Origin: Phenylobacterium soli
GTDB taxonomy: Bacteria; Pseudomonadota; Alphaproteobacteria; Caulobacterales; Caulobacteraceae
DNA: 64,000 nucleotides
NCBI RefSeq assembly: GCF_003254475.1
Contig: NZ_QFYQ01000001.1
Location: 3,438,001-3,502,000, forward strand
Direction: 5' to 3'
In this document: one piece after another, positions 40,001 through 48,773 of the stretch
Layout of the letters: every line of letters starts with the position of its first letter
Position numbering within the stretch: position 1 is the stretch's first letter
The notes under the pieces: model-generated
The model's database searches: none
What the model saw: the letters and a program-made list of their open reading frames with translations, nothing else
What the model was told of the DNA's origin: nothing
Program-made: the position numbers and the translations under genes

Positions 40001-40837
40001 ATGAGCGATGTGACGGGGCAGTTCGGCGGGCGCACGGCCCTGGTCACCGGGGCGGCGGGCGATATCGGCGCGGCGACGGCCGCAGCGTTCGCCGAGGCGG
40101 GCGCGGCCGTGGTGATCACCGATCGCCGCGAAGATGCGCTCGATGTCGTGGCCGAGGGGCTGCGGGCCAAGGGCGCGCAGGTCTTGGCCCATGCCTGCGA
40201 TCAGACCGACCCGGAGGCGGTCGCCGGCCTGTTCGCCGCGATCCGCGCCGGCGCCGGGCGGCTGGACGCGACCTTCATCAACGCCGGCTACGGCCGCTAC
40301 GGGCCGCTGATCGACCTGCCCTTCGACCAGTGGCGCAAGCACGTGGACGTCAACCTGAACGGCGGCTTCCTGATGGCTCAGGGGGCGGCGCGGCTGATGC
40401 TCGAAGGCGGGCGCGGCGGGGCGATCGCCATGAACGCCTCGACGGCGGCGACGCACATCTGCGACCTGCTCGGCGCCTATGCCGCCTCGAAGGCGGGCGT
40501 TCGGATGCTCGCCAAGTCGCTCGCGTCCGAACTCGGCGTCTGGCGGATCCGGGTGAACCTGATCATGCCCGGCGTCATCGAGACGGCGATGACCAAGTCG
40601 CTGATCGACGATCCGGCGGTCCGCGCCGACGCGCTCGCCAACACCCCGGTCGGCCGGCTCGGGGAGCCCGAGGACATCGCCCGGCTGGCCGTCTTCCTGT
40701 GCAGCGAGGCGGCCGGTTACGTCACCGGCGCCGAGGTGATGATCGATGGCGGCCAAACGCTGCACGGCTACCCACGCTGGTTCAGCGCGGACTACAGCCG
40801 CGAGGGCGCCGACTGGCTCCCCCATTCGCAGCCTTGA
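40001..40837 (+). CDS. short-chain dehydrogenase/reductase
   Basis: A 278-residue SDR. The cofactor loop is VTGAAGDIGAATAAAFAEAG (about residues 15-34), with Asp after the second strand (VVITDRRED) favouring NAD(H). INAGYG, the catalytic serine in AMNASTAATH and YAASKAG (about residue 159) are present, and GGQTLHGYP closes the fold. GAGGAC precedes the ATG. It is the lone plus-strand gene here and lies divergent from the DUF1295/nitronate-monooxygenase pair. Confidence 0.88.
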   Translation: MSDVTGQFGGRTALVTGAAGDIGAATAAAFAEAGAAVVITDRREDALDVVAEGLRAKGAQVLAHACDQTDPEAVAGLFAAIRAGAGRLDATFINAGYGRYGPLIDLPFDQWRKHVDVNLNGGFLMAQGAARLMLEGGRGGAIAMNASTAATHICDLLGAYAASKAGVRMLAKSLASELGVWRIRVNLIMPGVIETAMTKSLIDDPAVRADALANTPVGRLGEPEDIARLAVFLCSEAAGYVTGAEVMIDGGQTLHGYPRWFSADYSREGADWLPHSQP

Positions 40838-40840
40838 GGA

Positions 40841-42634
40841 TCAGCCGAGGACGATGACGTCCGGGTCCGGCGTCCCCGCGTAGAGCCGCTCCACCTCGCC
40901 CGCCCGCCGGTCGATGACGGCGCGGCGATTGATGGTGCCCTTGTCGGAGATTTCGTGGGCGTTGGCGCTGGGCGGCTCGGCGAGCAGCAGCGCCCGCTTC
41001 ACGCGCGCCGCGCCGCCGTGCTGGCTAGTGTTGAAGGCGGCCAGGCGCCGAACGATCTCGGCCCGATCGACCTCGCCGTTGGCCCACAGCATCACCCCCA
41101 GCCACGGCCGGCCGTCGTCGCAGAGCACGAGATCGGTCACCAGCGGCGACAGCGCCTTCAGGATCCCGTCGCGCAGGGCGCCGCCGTAGACCCAGGTCCC
41201 GCTGGAGAGCTTGAACTCCTCGGCCGCACGGCCGGCGAAGGCGAGCCCCTGGCCCGGATCGTTCGGGTCGTGGAACACGGCGAGGTCGCCGGTGCGGTAG
41301 AAGCCCTCCTCGTCGAAGGCGGCCGCGGTCTTCTCCGGTTCGTCGAGATAGCCGGCGGTGACGTTGGGGCCCTTGGCGCGCACCTCGTAGCGCTCGCCCA
41401 CCGGCCATAGCTTGATCGTCGTGCCCGGCGCCGGCAGGCCGATGCCCACCTTGTCGGTCTCGAAGTGGATGACCATGAAGGCCGAGACCGTCTCGGTCAT
41501 GCCATAGCCGCTGGTCATCATGATCCGGCAGCCGGTCTCGGCCACGGCCAGCGCCTGCAGCCGGTCGTAGACCGCCTGGGACAGCCCTGCCCCGCCGTAG
41601 AGCATCAGGCGCATCTTCTGGAAGAAGGTCGCCCGCAGGACCGGGTCCTTCTCCAGGGCGTCGACCAGCATGGCGTAGCCGAGCGGCACGTTGTTGAAGT
41701 AGCTGACCGGGATCTCGCGCAGATTGCGGATCGAGGTTTCGAAGAGGCCCGGCGCCGGCTTGCCGTCGTCGATGTAGAGGACGCCGCCTTCGAGCAGGGT
41801 GGCGCGCAGCACGAAGGCGCCGGCGGCGTGGTGCCAGGGCAGCCAGTCGAGCATGACCTCGTGCCAGCCCGCGGCCTCGCCGATGGTCTGCTGGCACTGG
41901 GCGGTGTTGGCCGCGAGGTTGTCGAAGGTGATCGGCACCACCTTGGGCAGGCCCGTGGATCCGGAGGTCAGCATCAGGGCCGCGCGGTCACCCGGCTGCA
42001 GCGCCGCGATCTCCGCCTCGACCGCCGCGGTGACCGGCGTCGCCAGCACTTCGGCATAGGCGGTGGCCGGCATGGTGATCGCGGACGGATCGGTGGTGAC
42101 GATCTCGGCCCCGCCGAGCTCAAGGGTCTCGAGCGCGCGGGCGCAGGCGGCGCTGTCCTCGGCGAAGATGACGCCGGGCTTCACCTTGGCGATGACGTGC
42201 GCCAGGCGGCCGAAGTCGCCGCCGAGCGCGGCGTAGGTGGTGCTGACCGGACAGGCGGCGCGGCCGCTGGCCTGGGCCGCGAAGCTCATCACTGCGAAGG
42301 CCGGGGTGTTGCCCGCGAGGATCAGCACCGGGCCCGGCTGTGGGCGGTCGAGCAGCCACTGGGTGGCCGCGTCCATGTCGCGCTTGAGCTGGGCGAAGGT
42401 GGTGTAGGCCCACGCCCCATCCGCCCCGCGCTGGGCGATCGCCGGCTTGTCGGGCGTGAGCGCCGCCCGTCGCGCGAAGGCGGCGGGAATGTTGGCGTCG
42501 TAGGCGCGCAGCGGCACCCGCGAGGTGATCAGGATCGCGCCGTTCGCCCGCCGCTCGACGTCGAGGTCGACCGGCATCAGGCGGGCTTCACGGAACGGCG
42601 CGGGGGCGGGCTTCGCCAGGGCCGCGTCGGACAT
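40841..42634 (-). CDS. AMP-binding acyl-CoA ligase, feruloyl-CoA-synthase-like
   Basis: A 597-residue adenylate-forming enzyme. P-loop LMLTSGSTGLPKVVP (about 217-231), SGYGMTETVSAFM and YRTGDLAVFHDP are the family core motifs. The segment AAEEFKLSSGTWVYGGALR near the C-terminus and the N-terminal DVERRANGAILITSRVPL are characteristic of the feruloyl-CoA synthase branch, so a phenylpropenoid or related carboxylic acid is a reasonable substrate guess. It lies 2 bases downstream of a thiolase gene in the same operon. Confidence 0.85.
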   Translation of the reverse strand: MSDAALAKPAPAPFREARLMPVDLDVERRANGAILITSRVPLRAYDANIPAAFARRAALTPDKPAIAQRGADGAWAYTTFAQLKRDMDAATQWLLDRPQPGPVLILAGNTPAFAVMSFAAQASGRAACPVSTTYAALGGDFGRLAHVIAKVKPGVIFAEDSAACARALETLELGGAEIVTTDPSAITMPATAYAEVLATPVTAAVEAEIAALQPGDRAALMLTSGSTGLPKVVPITFDNLAANTAQCQQTIGEAAGWHEVMLDWLPWHHAAGAFVLRATLLEGGVLYIDDGKPAPGLFETSIRNLREIPVSYFNNVPLGYAMLVDALEKDPVLRATFFQKMRLMLYGGAGLSQAVYDRLQALAVAETGCRIMMTSGYGMTETVSAFMVIHFETDKVGIGLPAPGTTIKLWPVGERYEVRAKGPNVTAGYLDEPEKTAAAFDEEGFYRTGDLAVFHDPNDPGQGLAFAGRAAEEFKLSSGTWVYGGALRDGILKALSPLVTDLVLCDDGRPWLGVMLWANGEVDRAEIVRRLAAFNTSQHGGAARVKRALLLAEPPSANAHEISDKGTINRRAVIDRRAGEVERLYAGTPDPDVIVLG

Positions 42635-42636
42635 CC

Positions 42637-43857
42637 TCAGACGCCCACCACCAGGCTGACCGTGGTGGTGGTCGAGCCGCCGATGTTGAGGGTCTGGACG
42701 GTCTTGGCGCCTTCGACCTGGTAGTCGCCGGCCTGGCCGGTCACCTGCTTGAAGGCGTCCAGGGCCATCCGCACGCCGGTGGCGCCGACCGGATGGCCGC
42801 CGCCGATCAGGCCGCCGGACGGGTTGATGGGCAAGCGGCCGCCGATCTCGATGTCCCCGGCCTCCACGGCCTTCCAGGCCTCGCCCGGGGCGGTGAGGCC
42901 GAGGTGCTCGATGGCCATGTATTCGGTGGTGGTGAAGCAGTCGTGCGTCTCCACCGCGTCGAGCTGGGAGATGTCGGCGACGCCGGCCCGCGCCCGCGCA
43001 TCGTCGATCGCCCGCTTCACCTGCGGGAAGACATAGGGCTCGCCGGCCGAGGCGCGGATCTTGCGCTCGTAGCTGATGGGCGAAGACCGATGTCCCCAGC
43101 CCTTGATCTGCGGCAGGCTCTCCAGGGCGATGCCGCGCTTGGCGGCGTATTCGGCGGCCCTGGCCTCGCTGGCGAGGAAGATCACGGCCGAGCCGTCGGT
43201 GACCTGGCCGCAGTCGTTCTTGCGGATCATGCCCTCGACCACCGGGTTGGCCTCGTCGTCGGCGGTGAAGCTGCGCTCGTTGAAACCCCAGCTCCGGGTC
43301 TGGGAGTTCGGGTTCTTCTTGGCGTTGGCGAAGTTGATCTCCGCGATGCGCATCAGGTGCTCGTACTTCAGGCCGTAGCGGCGGTCGTACTCCTCGCCGA
43401 GATCGGAGAAGGCGCGGGGCCAGAGGTAGGTGGCGTCCTGGAACTCATGGCCGGTCCACGCCGCCGCGCCGAGGTTCTGCGCCGCCTGCTGGCCGGGGAC
43501 GTTGCGCATCATCTCGAGACCGACCACGCAGGCGGTGTCGTAGCGCCCGGCCTCGATCTCCGCGGTCGCCGCGAGGATCGCGACGCTGCCGGAGGCGCAG
43601 GCCGCCTCGTGGCGCGCCGTGGGCATGCCGTCGAACTCCGGATGCACCAGGCCGAAGAAGCCGCCGAGCAGGCCCTGGCCGGCGAACAGGTCGCCCACGA
43701 AGTTGCCGACGTGGCCGCAGTCGATGTCCTTGGGTTCGAGACCCGTGGCCGCCAGCCCCTCGCCCACCACCTCGGCGAAGGCGTCGGCGAAGTCCATCTG
43801 CTGACGCGCCCAGTTCTTCGAGAAGTCGCTCTGCCAGCCGCCGAGAATATAGACCAT
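42637..43857 (-). CDS. SCP2-type thiolase
   Basis: A 406-residue thiolase of the sterol-carrier-protein-x branch. EAACASGSVAILAATAEIEA holds the nucleophilic cysteine (about residue 87), HDCFTTTEYM the second conserved cysteine, and INPSGGLIGGGHPVGATGVR the catalytic histidine. This branch cleaves branched or ring-bearing beta-ketoacyl-CoAs in sterol and aromatic side-chain degradation. It heads a two-gene operon with the feruloyl-CoA-synthase-like ligase, and a copy of the 18-bp element lies 40 bases upstream. Confidence 0.88.
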   Translation of the reverse strand: MVYILGGWQSDFSKNWARQQMDFADAFAEVVGEGLAATGLEPKDIDCGHVGNFVGDLFAGQGLLGGFFGLVHPEFDGMPTARHEAACASGSVAILAATAEIEAGRYDTACVVGLEMMRNVPGQQAAQNLGAAAWTGHEFQDATYLWPRAFSDLGEEYDRRYGLKYEHLMRIAEINFANAKKNPNSQTRSWGFNERSFTADDEANPVVEGMIRKNDCGQVTDGSAVIFLASEARAAEYAAKRGIALESLPQIKGWGHRSSPISYERKIRASAGEPYVFPQVKRAIDDARARAGVADISQLDAVETHDCFTTTEYMAIEHLGLTAPGEAWKAVEAGDIEIGGRLPINPSGGLIGGGHPVGATGVRMALDAFKQVTGQAGDYQVEGAKTVQTLNIGGSTTTTVSLVVGV

Positions 43858-43897
43858 GGGGGTTTCCTCGCTCGGCCGCGCCGGCCGCCTCTAGTAG

Positions 43898-43915
43898 GTT
43901 CGATTATACAAGCTA
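43898..43915 (-). promoter_or_regulatory. shared 18-bp element, copy 7
   Basis: The minus strand reads TAGCTTGTATAATCGAAC and points toward the SCP2-type thiolase 40 bases downstream. This copy also contains TATAAT and overlaps the 3' end of the upstream SDR gene by 3 bases (the SDR stops at 43913). Confidence 0.65.
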
Positions 43916-44818
43916 TCGCGCCGCCACCAAGGCGGGACGGCCGTCCATGAAGGCGGCGAACGCCTGGTGGGCGTCGCCGTAGGTCTCGCGCGGTTCGGAC
44001 GCCATGGCGGTGTGCACCGCGGCCCCGACGTCTCCATCCAGCGTCACCGGCGGCCCCTCCACCGCGAACGCCGCGCGCACCCGCCCGCCGCCGGAGACCA
44101 GGGTCTGGCCGGAGACGTCGCAGGCCTCGCTCACCAGCCAGGCGACCAGCGGCGCCACCGCCGCGGGGTCCATCCGCTCGGCCAGGCCCGGCGCCAGGTG
44201 CGCCTCGGTCATGGCGGTCACCGCATAGGGCGCGATGGCGTTGATCAGCAGGTTGCGCGGCCGCCCTTCCACCGCCAGGCCCCGGACGAGGCCGATGAGC
44301 GCCGCCTTGGACGAGGCGTAGGCCGCCATGCCGTCGCCGCCGTGCAGGCCGGCCGAGGAGGCGCTGAGCACGATGCGCCCCGCGGGCGCCTCCGACAGCA
44401 CCGGCCAGGCCGCCTGAACCAGATGGAAGGCCCCGAAGAAGTTGATGTCGAAGATCTTCTGGAAGCCTTCGGGGGTCTGGCGATGCAGGCGCTTGGTCTC
44501 GGGCACCCCCGCATTTGAGACCACCGCGTCCAGCCGGCCGAACTCGGCGATGGCCTGCGCGACCAGCGCCGCCCCGGTCTCCGGCGCCTCGGCGGCGTCG
44601 TAGTTTGAGGCCGCGCGCCCGCCGACCGCCCGGATCTCGGCCACCACGGCGTCGGCGCTGGACGGCTGCGTCTGGTCGACCCAGCGGTTGTTGACGATCA
44701 CCGCCGCCCCGCGCCGCGCCAGTTCAAGGGCGTAGGCCCGGCCCAGGCCCTTGCCCGCGCCGGTGACGATCACCACCCGATCCCGCAGGTCCGCCCCCGC
44801 GCTCTCCCCGATCGGCAT
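43913..44818 (-). CDS. SDR, (3R)-hydroxyacyl-CoA-dehydrogenase-like (MFE-2 branch)
   Basis: A 301-residue SDR. VVIVTGAGKGLGRAYALELA followed by GAAVIVNN is characteristic of the peroxisomal multifunctional-enzyme-2 type dehydrogenase domain. SNAGVPE, the serine in LSASSAGLHG and YASSKAALIG complete the catalytic set. It would oxidise a 3-hydroxyacyl-CoA in a beta-oxidation-like sequence ahead of the thiolases. GGGGAG precedes the ATG at 44818, and an exact match to the element consensus lies 38 bases upstream. Confidence 0.87.
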   Translation of the reverse strand: MPIGESAGADLRDRVVIVTGAGKGLGRAYALELARRGAAVIVNNRWVDQTQPSSADAVVAEIRAVGGRAASNYDAAEAPETGAALVAQAIAEFGRLDAVVSNAGVPETKRLHRQTPEGFQKIFDINFFGAFHLVQAAWPVLSEAPAGRIVLSASSAGLHGGDGMAAYASSKAALIGLVRGLAVEGRPRNLLINAIAPYAVTAMTEAHLAPGLAERMDPAAVAPLVAWLVSEACDVSGQTLVSGGGRVRAAFAVEGPPVTLDGDVGAAVHTAMASEPRETYGDAHQAFAAFMDGRPALVAAR

Positions 44819-44856
44819 CGCTTTCTCCCCTGAACGCCGGCGATCATCCATAGATC

Positions 44857-44874
44857 GTATCGTTATGCAAGTGA
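44857..44874 (-). promoter_or_regulatory. shared 18-bp element, copy 8 (consensus match)
   Basis: The minus strand reads TCACTTGCATAACGATAC, the form I use as the consensus. It lies 38 bases before the SDR start and points in its direction. Confidence 0.75.
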
Positions 44875-44901
44875 CATCCGCGACTGATGCCGCGGAGCCG
44901 G

Positions 44902-45963
44902 TCAGGCCTGCGCGAGGTCGCCGCGGAAGGGCGTGGCCAAGGGCCGGACGAGGACGCCCGGCGGCGCGGCGCAGACCACCGGAATGGTGTTGATCACAGC
45001 CCCGGCCACGGCGATCTGCTCGGCCGAGGTGGGGGTGGTATCGCCCTCCCGCTTCTCCAGGTCGACGGCGATGCGCACACCGGGCTGCCCGCGGATCCGC
45101 ATCCGCCACAGCGGCGGCTCCGCCTCGTCGAGGTGGGCCGGCTCCATGTACCAGTGGATCGACATCGTGAGCTTGGGCTCATCCGCCACCAGGCCGTGCC
45201 AGCGCCAATTGAGGTGGCTCACGCCGCCGCGGCGAATAGCTCCGGCGGCGACGGACAGGTCTTCGGTGGCGCCGAACACCCGGTGGTCGGTCTCCACCCG
45301 CTCCAGCTTCAGGTGGAGGTGCTCGGCCATGGCCGCCAGCACCTCGGCGTACATGCCGTTCAGCGAGGACGCCGGGCCCCAGGCCGGGTCGTTCGGATCG
45401 ACTTCGGTCGAATCGGACCCGAACCCGAGGACTTTGAAGATGTAGTCCGGATTGCGCACCGCCCGACAGTCGACGCTCTCGACCACCTCGATGTGGTCGA
45501 GCGCGGAGCAGACGCCGGTGGCGACCACCGCGAGCTGCTCGCCGGCGAAGCCGGGGTTCAGCCCGGCGGCCATCAGGCTCGAGCCCCCCGCGGCGCAGGC
45601 GGCCTCCAAGGCCTTCAGCCGCTCGCCCCCCCAATGGCCAGGATCGCTGTAGCCGTTGATGCTGATCACGTTCTTGCCGCTCGCCAGCAGCTTGAGAAGG
45701 TCGGCGTCGTGCGAGCCGTACGGCGGCGCCAGCCGCGCGCAGTGGATCACCACGTCCCCGTCCAGCGCCAGGATCTCGTCAACCTCCCGGGTGGCGATCA
45801 CCCCCGTCGCCGGGCGTCGGGCGATGTCGCCGGCGTCGCGTCCCGCCTTGTCGTCGCCGTAGACGTAGAGCCCGACCAGCTCCATGGCCGGATGGTCGAT
45901 CACCGCGCGCAGGCAGCTCTTCCCCATGGCGCCGGTGGCCCACTGGATCACGCGATAGGTCAT
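44902..45963 (-). CDS. DapB-like NAD(P)-dependent dehydrogenase
   Basis: A 353-residue protein with a dihydrodipicolinate-reductase-type Rossmann N-terminus (VIQWATGAMGKSCLRAVIDH, about 5-24) and a C-terminal domain like that of 2,4-diaminopentanoate dehydrogenase (GFGSDSTEVDPNDPAW region). Such proteins recur in aromatic and terpenoid catabolic clusters without a known reaction. The ATG at 45963 has a copy of the 18-bp element 37 bases upstream. It is a single-gene unit between the SDR and the second HxlR gene. Confidence 0.8.
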   Translation of the reverse strand: MTYRVIQWATGAMGKSCLRAVIDHPAMELVGLYVYGDDKAGRDAGDIARRPATGVIATREVDEILALDGDVVIHCARLAPPYGSHDADLLKLLASGKNVISINGYSDPGHWGGERLKALEAACAAGGSSLMAAGLNPGFAGEQLAVVATGVCSALDHIEVVESVDCRAVRNPDYIFKVLGFGSDSTEVDPNDPAWGPASSLNGMYAEVLAAMAEHLHLKLERVETDHRVFGATEDLSVAAGAIRRGGVSHLNWRWHGLVADEPKLTMSIHWYMEPAHLDEAEPPLWRMRIRGQPGVRIAVDLEKREGDTTPTSAEQIAVAGAVINTIPVVCAAPPGVLVRPLATPFRGDLAQA

Positions 45964-46000
45964 GGCCCCTCCCCGAACGGGGACGAGCCTAGCCGACTTA

Positions 46001-46018
46001 GTATCGTTATGAAAGCGA
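46001..46018 (-). promoter_or_regulatory. shared 18-bp element, copy 9
   Basis: The minus strand reads TCGCTTTCATAACGATAC. It lies 37 bases before the DapB-like gene and points in its direction. Confidence 0.7.
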
Positions 46019-46049
46019 CTATCCGGGAGACCCGGCCCCCGGACGAGGG

Positions 46050-46994
46050 TCAGCCCGCGGGTTGCAGCGCCGGGGCGGGCGCTTCGATAACCTCGAAGGT
46101 GACGTCGTGCGGCTCCACCGGCTGGCTGCAGCAGGAGCAGGTGACCGCCGGCTCGAGGTCGTGGCCGTGGGACTTGTGGCGCAGCAGGAGGGGCGGCCCC
46201 TCCGGCGAGACGTAGTACTTGTCGCCCCATTGCAGCAGCATCAGCAGGACCGGGTAGTAGTCGATCCCCTTCTCCGTCAGCCGGTACTCGAAGCGCCGGC
46301 CGCCGACCTCGTGGGTGCGGATCACGCCCTGAGCAGTGAGCCAGGACAGCCGCTCGGAGAGGATGTTGGTGGCCATGGCCGTATCGCCGAGGATTTCGTC
46401 GAAACGGCGCAGACCGGTGAAGATCGAGCGCAGGACGAGGCTCGCCCAGCGGTCGCCCGTGATCTGGGCGACGTCCACCATCAGGCTTGAGGCCGCCTCG
46501 GCCGCGTGGCGCTGCTGGCGCCGGCGGCTGTAGCGGGCCGCCATCCAGCCAACGCCGGGCCCCTCGGTCCAGTCGACGTCGCGGGCGCCGATCTCGTCGC
46601 CGCACTTCAGGCACGTGGGTACGGGATCGAAGATGTGGCCGCAGGTGCGGTGGCGCAGCCGCAGTTGCAGCTTGCCTTCGGTGGTCGCCCACCGCCGCTC
46701 CCAGCGCAGCATCATCAGCGCCGGCCAGTAGAGGTCCCGCCCCTTCTGGGTCATGCGGTATTCGAAGCGCGGCGGGGCCTCGGAATAGAGCCGCTTCTCC
46801 ATGACGCCGGCCGCGACCAGCCGCTTCAGCCGGTCGCTGAGCAGGGTCTGCAGCAGGCCGGTTCGGGTGCGGAACTCGTCGAACCGCCGCGCGCCGATCC
46901 AGCTCGCCTCGAGGATCAGCAGGACCGAGGTGTCGCCCACCACCTCCAGCGCCCGCCAGATCGAGCAGGTGCGGATGAACTTCGGGGCGGTCAT
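46050..46994 (-). CDS. tandem-domain HxlR family transcriptional regulator 2
   Basis: A 314-residue paralogue of the regulator at 37098. Two HxlR winged-helix domains (ALEVVGDTSVLLILEASWIG and VAQITGDRWASLVLRSIFTG begin the two) each precede a ribbon segment: HRTCGHIFDPVPTCLKCG and HKSHGHDLEPAVTCSCC, where the first cysteine of the second ribbon is His. I prefer the ATG at 46994; TTG at 47030 would add 12 residues. A copy of the shared 18-bp element lies upstream (47057-47074), suggesting autoregulation, so this is the best candidate for the protein that binds the element. Confidence 0.87.
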   Translation of the reverse strand: MTAPKFIRTCSIWRALEVVGDTSVLLILEASWIGARRFDEFRTRTGLLQTLLSDRLKRLVAAGVMEKRLYSEAPPRFEYRMTQKGRDLYWPALMMLRWERRWATTEGKLQLRLRHRTCGHIFDPVPTCLKCGDEIGARDVDWTEGPGVGWMAARYSRRRQQRHAAEAASSLMVDVAQITGDRWASLVLRSIFTGLRRFDEILGDTAMATNILSERLSWLTAQGVIRTHEVGGRRFEYRLTEKGIDYYPVLLMLLQWGDKYYVSPEGPPLLLRHKSHGHDLEPAVTCSCCSQPVEPHDVTFEVIEAPAPALQPAG

Positions 46995-47056
46995 GACGGC
47001 GAAGTTGTCCTCAGCGGCCCCGGATGACAAGGACCGCCGGGAAACTCGCCGACCGG

Positions 47057-47074
47057 GTGCTGCTATGCAAGTCG
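47057..47074 (-). promoter_or_regulatory. shared 18-bp element, copy 10 (HxlR regulator 2)
   Basis: The minus strand reads CGACTTGCATAGCAGCAC. It lies 62 bases before the ATG (26 before the TTG) of HxlR regulator 2, in the gap between that gene and the stop of the acyl-CoA ligase. Confidence 0.65.
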
Positions 47075-47084
47075 GATTCCGCCA

Positions 47085-48773
47085 TCAGGCGGCGACCACC
47101 CCCGACAGCTCGCGCCGCAGCACCTTGCCGAGCGCATTGCGCGGCAGGGCGTCGACGATCCTCAGGCGCTCCGGCAGCTTGAAGGTGGCGATGTCGTGCG
47201 CCTTCAGGTGCGCGTTGAGCTCCTCCAGGGTGAGGCTCTCGCCGGGCCTCAGGGCCACCACCGCGCAGACCCGCTCGCCCAGCCGCTCGTCGGGATAGGC
47301 GGCGCAGCTCGCCTCCCGCACCTTGGGATGGCCCTCGATCAGCACGTCGAGCTCGGCCGGCGAGATGTTGAGCCCGCCGCGGATGATGATCTCCTTGCAG
47401 CGGCCGACGAAGCGGTAGTAGCGGCCGCCGCCGTCGGGGGCGATCTCGAACAGGTCGCCGGTGCGGAAGTAGCCGTCGTCGTCGAAGGCCTGGGCGGTGA
47501 TCTCCGGCGCCTTCCAGTAGCCGTCGAAGGTCATGGCTCCGGCGATGCGCAGCTCGCCTTCCCGGCCGGGCTCGGTGATCTCCTCGCCGCTGTCCACGTC
47601 CACCAGCCGGGTGCGGATCTTGGCGGGGAACGCGGCGGGCCAATTCACGCCCTGCGCCCCGAAGCGTGGGAAGTAGCGGGCGCGCAGCTCCGGGTCCGGG
47701 ATCGCCTCCCCGGTGGAGAACAGCGAGGTCCCTTCGTTCGAGCCGAAGACGTTCATCACCGTGACGCCGTGGCGCTCCTGCCAGCCCTTCACCATCCAGG
47801 GCGACAGCGGCGCCGAGCCGGAGCCGAGGCAGCGCAGCTTGGACAGATCCGTCCCATCGAGCAGCGCCTCGTTCTGCAGCAGCATGTTCAGAACCGCCGG
47901 CGGGGCGACGGTGTAGGCGACGCCTTCGTCCTGCATCTGCCCAAGGAAGATCGGCAGGTCGAACGGGTGGTGCTGGACGAGCCGGCCCTGCGCCAGCAGC
48001 CAGGTCATCACCATGCCGCCGATCGCGGCGATGTTGATCAGCGGGAAGGGGTTGAGGATGGTGTCGCCCACCTGAAGACCCGCCGCCTCGACCAGGGCCT
48101 CGCCATTGACCACCCAGTGATCGTGGTGACGCGGCACGCCCTTGGGCATGGCCTCGGTGCCGGAGGTCCAGCAGATCGTCAGCGCCTCCGCGGCGTCGAG
48201 GTCGGCGGGCGTGTCGAACGGCGCCGCCGGCGCTTCGGCCATCAGGACGTCCAGGGCCATGGCGCCGGCTGGCGGCGCGGCGCCGAGGCTGACGATCTCG
48301 GCCGCGGTCACGCCTTCGGCTTTCAGCTCGACCAGCATGGCGGCGTGATCGCAGCCGTGGAACTCGCCCACGGTGATGTAGGCCTTGGGCTCGACGCTCG
48401 GCAGGATCTGGCGGAGCTCGTGGCCGCGATAGGCCATGGCCACGGGACTGAGGATCGCCCCCATGCGCGCGCAGGCGAGGAAGGCGACGACGCCCTCCAC
48501 CAGGTTGGGCAGTTGAGTCGCCACAACGTCCCCGCGCCCGACGCCGAGTCCGGCCAGCACGTGGCAGAGCGCGTCGACCCGGCGGTCGAGTTCGGCATAG
48601 GTCAGCCTCTGCGGCGGCGTGCCGGCCAAGGCTTGGCGATTGGGCGCGTCGACCAGGGCCTCGGCGTCGGCGCGGACCGCGACCGCGGCTCGGAACAGCG
48701 CATCGATGGTCTGGCCCCGCCACCAGCCCCGACGGCGATATTCCGCCACGCGTTCAGGTGGGCTTGGACGCAC
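47085..48773 (-). CDS. AMP-binding acyl-CoA synthetase
   Basis: A 562-residue adenylate-forming ligase. The P-loop region reads TICWTSGTEAMPKGVPRHHD, so the usual TTGxPKG is altered to TEAMPKG. NVFGSNEGTSLF, YFRTGDLFEI and GRCKEIIIRGGLNISPAELD, with NALGKVLRRE holding the catalytic lysine, are intact. GTG at 48773 is preceded by GGAGGG, which I prefer over longer frames extending into the promoter. It activates a carboxylic acid of unknown identity for CoA-dependent degradation. The 18-bp element lies 77 bases upstream. Confidence 0.85.
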   Translation of the reverse strand: MRPSPPERVAEYRRRGWWRGQTIDALFRAAVAVRADAEALVDAPNRQALAGTPPQRLTYAELDRRVDALCHVLAGLGVGRGDVVATQLPNLVEGVVAFLACARMGAILSPVAMAYRGHELRQILPSVEPKAYITVGEFHGCDHAAMLVELKAEGVTAAEIVSLGAAPPAGAMALDVLMAEAPAAPFDTPADLDAAEALTICWTSGTEAMPKGVPRHHDHWVVNGEALVEAAGLQVGDTILNPFPLINIAAIGGMVMTWLLAQGRLVQHHPFDLPIFLGQMQDEGVAYTVAPPAVLNMLLQNEALLDGTDLSKLRCLGSGSAPLSPWMVKGWQERHGVTVMNVFGSNEGTSLFSTGEAIPDPELRARYFPRFGAQGVNWPAAFPAKIRTRLVDVDSGEEITEPGREGELRIAGAMTFDGYWKAPEITAQAFDDDGYFRTGDLFEIAPDGGGRYYRFVGRCKEIIIRGGLNISPAELDVLIEGHPKVREASCAAYPDERLGERVCAVVALRPGESLTLEELNAHLKAHDIATFKLPERLRIVDALPRNALGKVLRRELSGVVAA

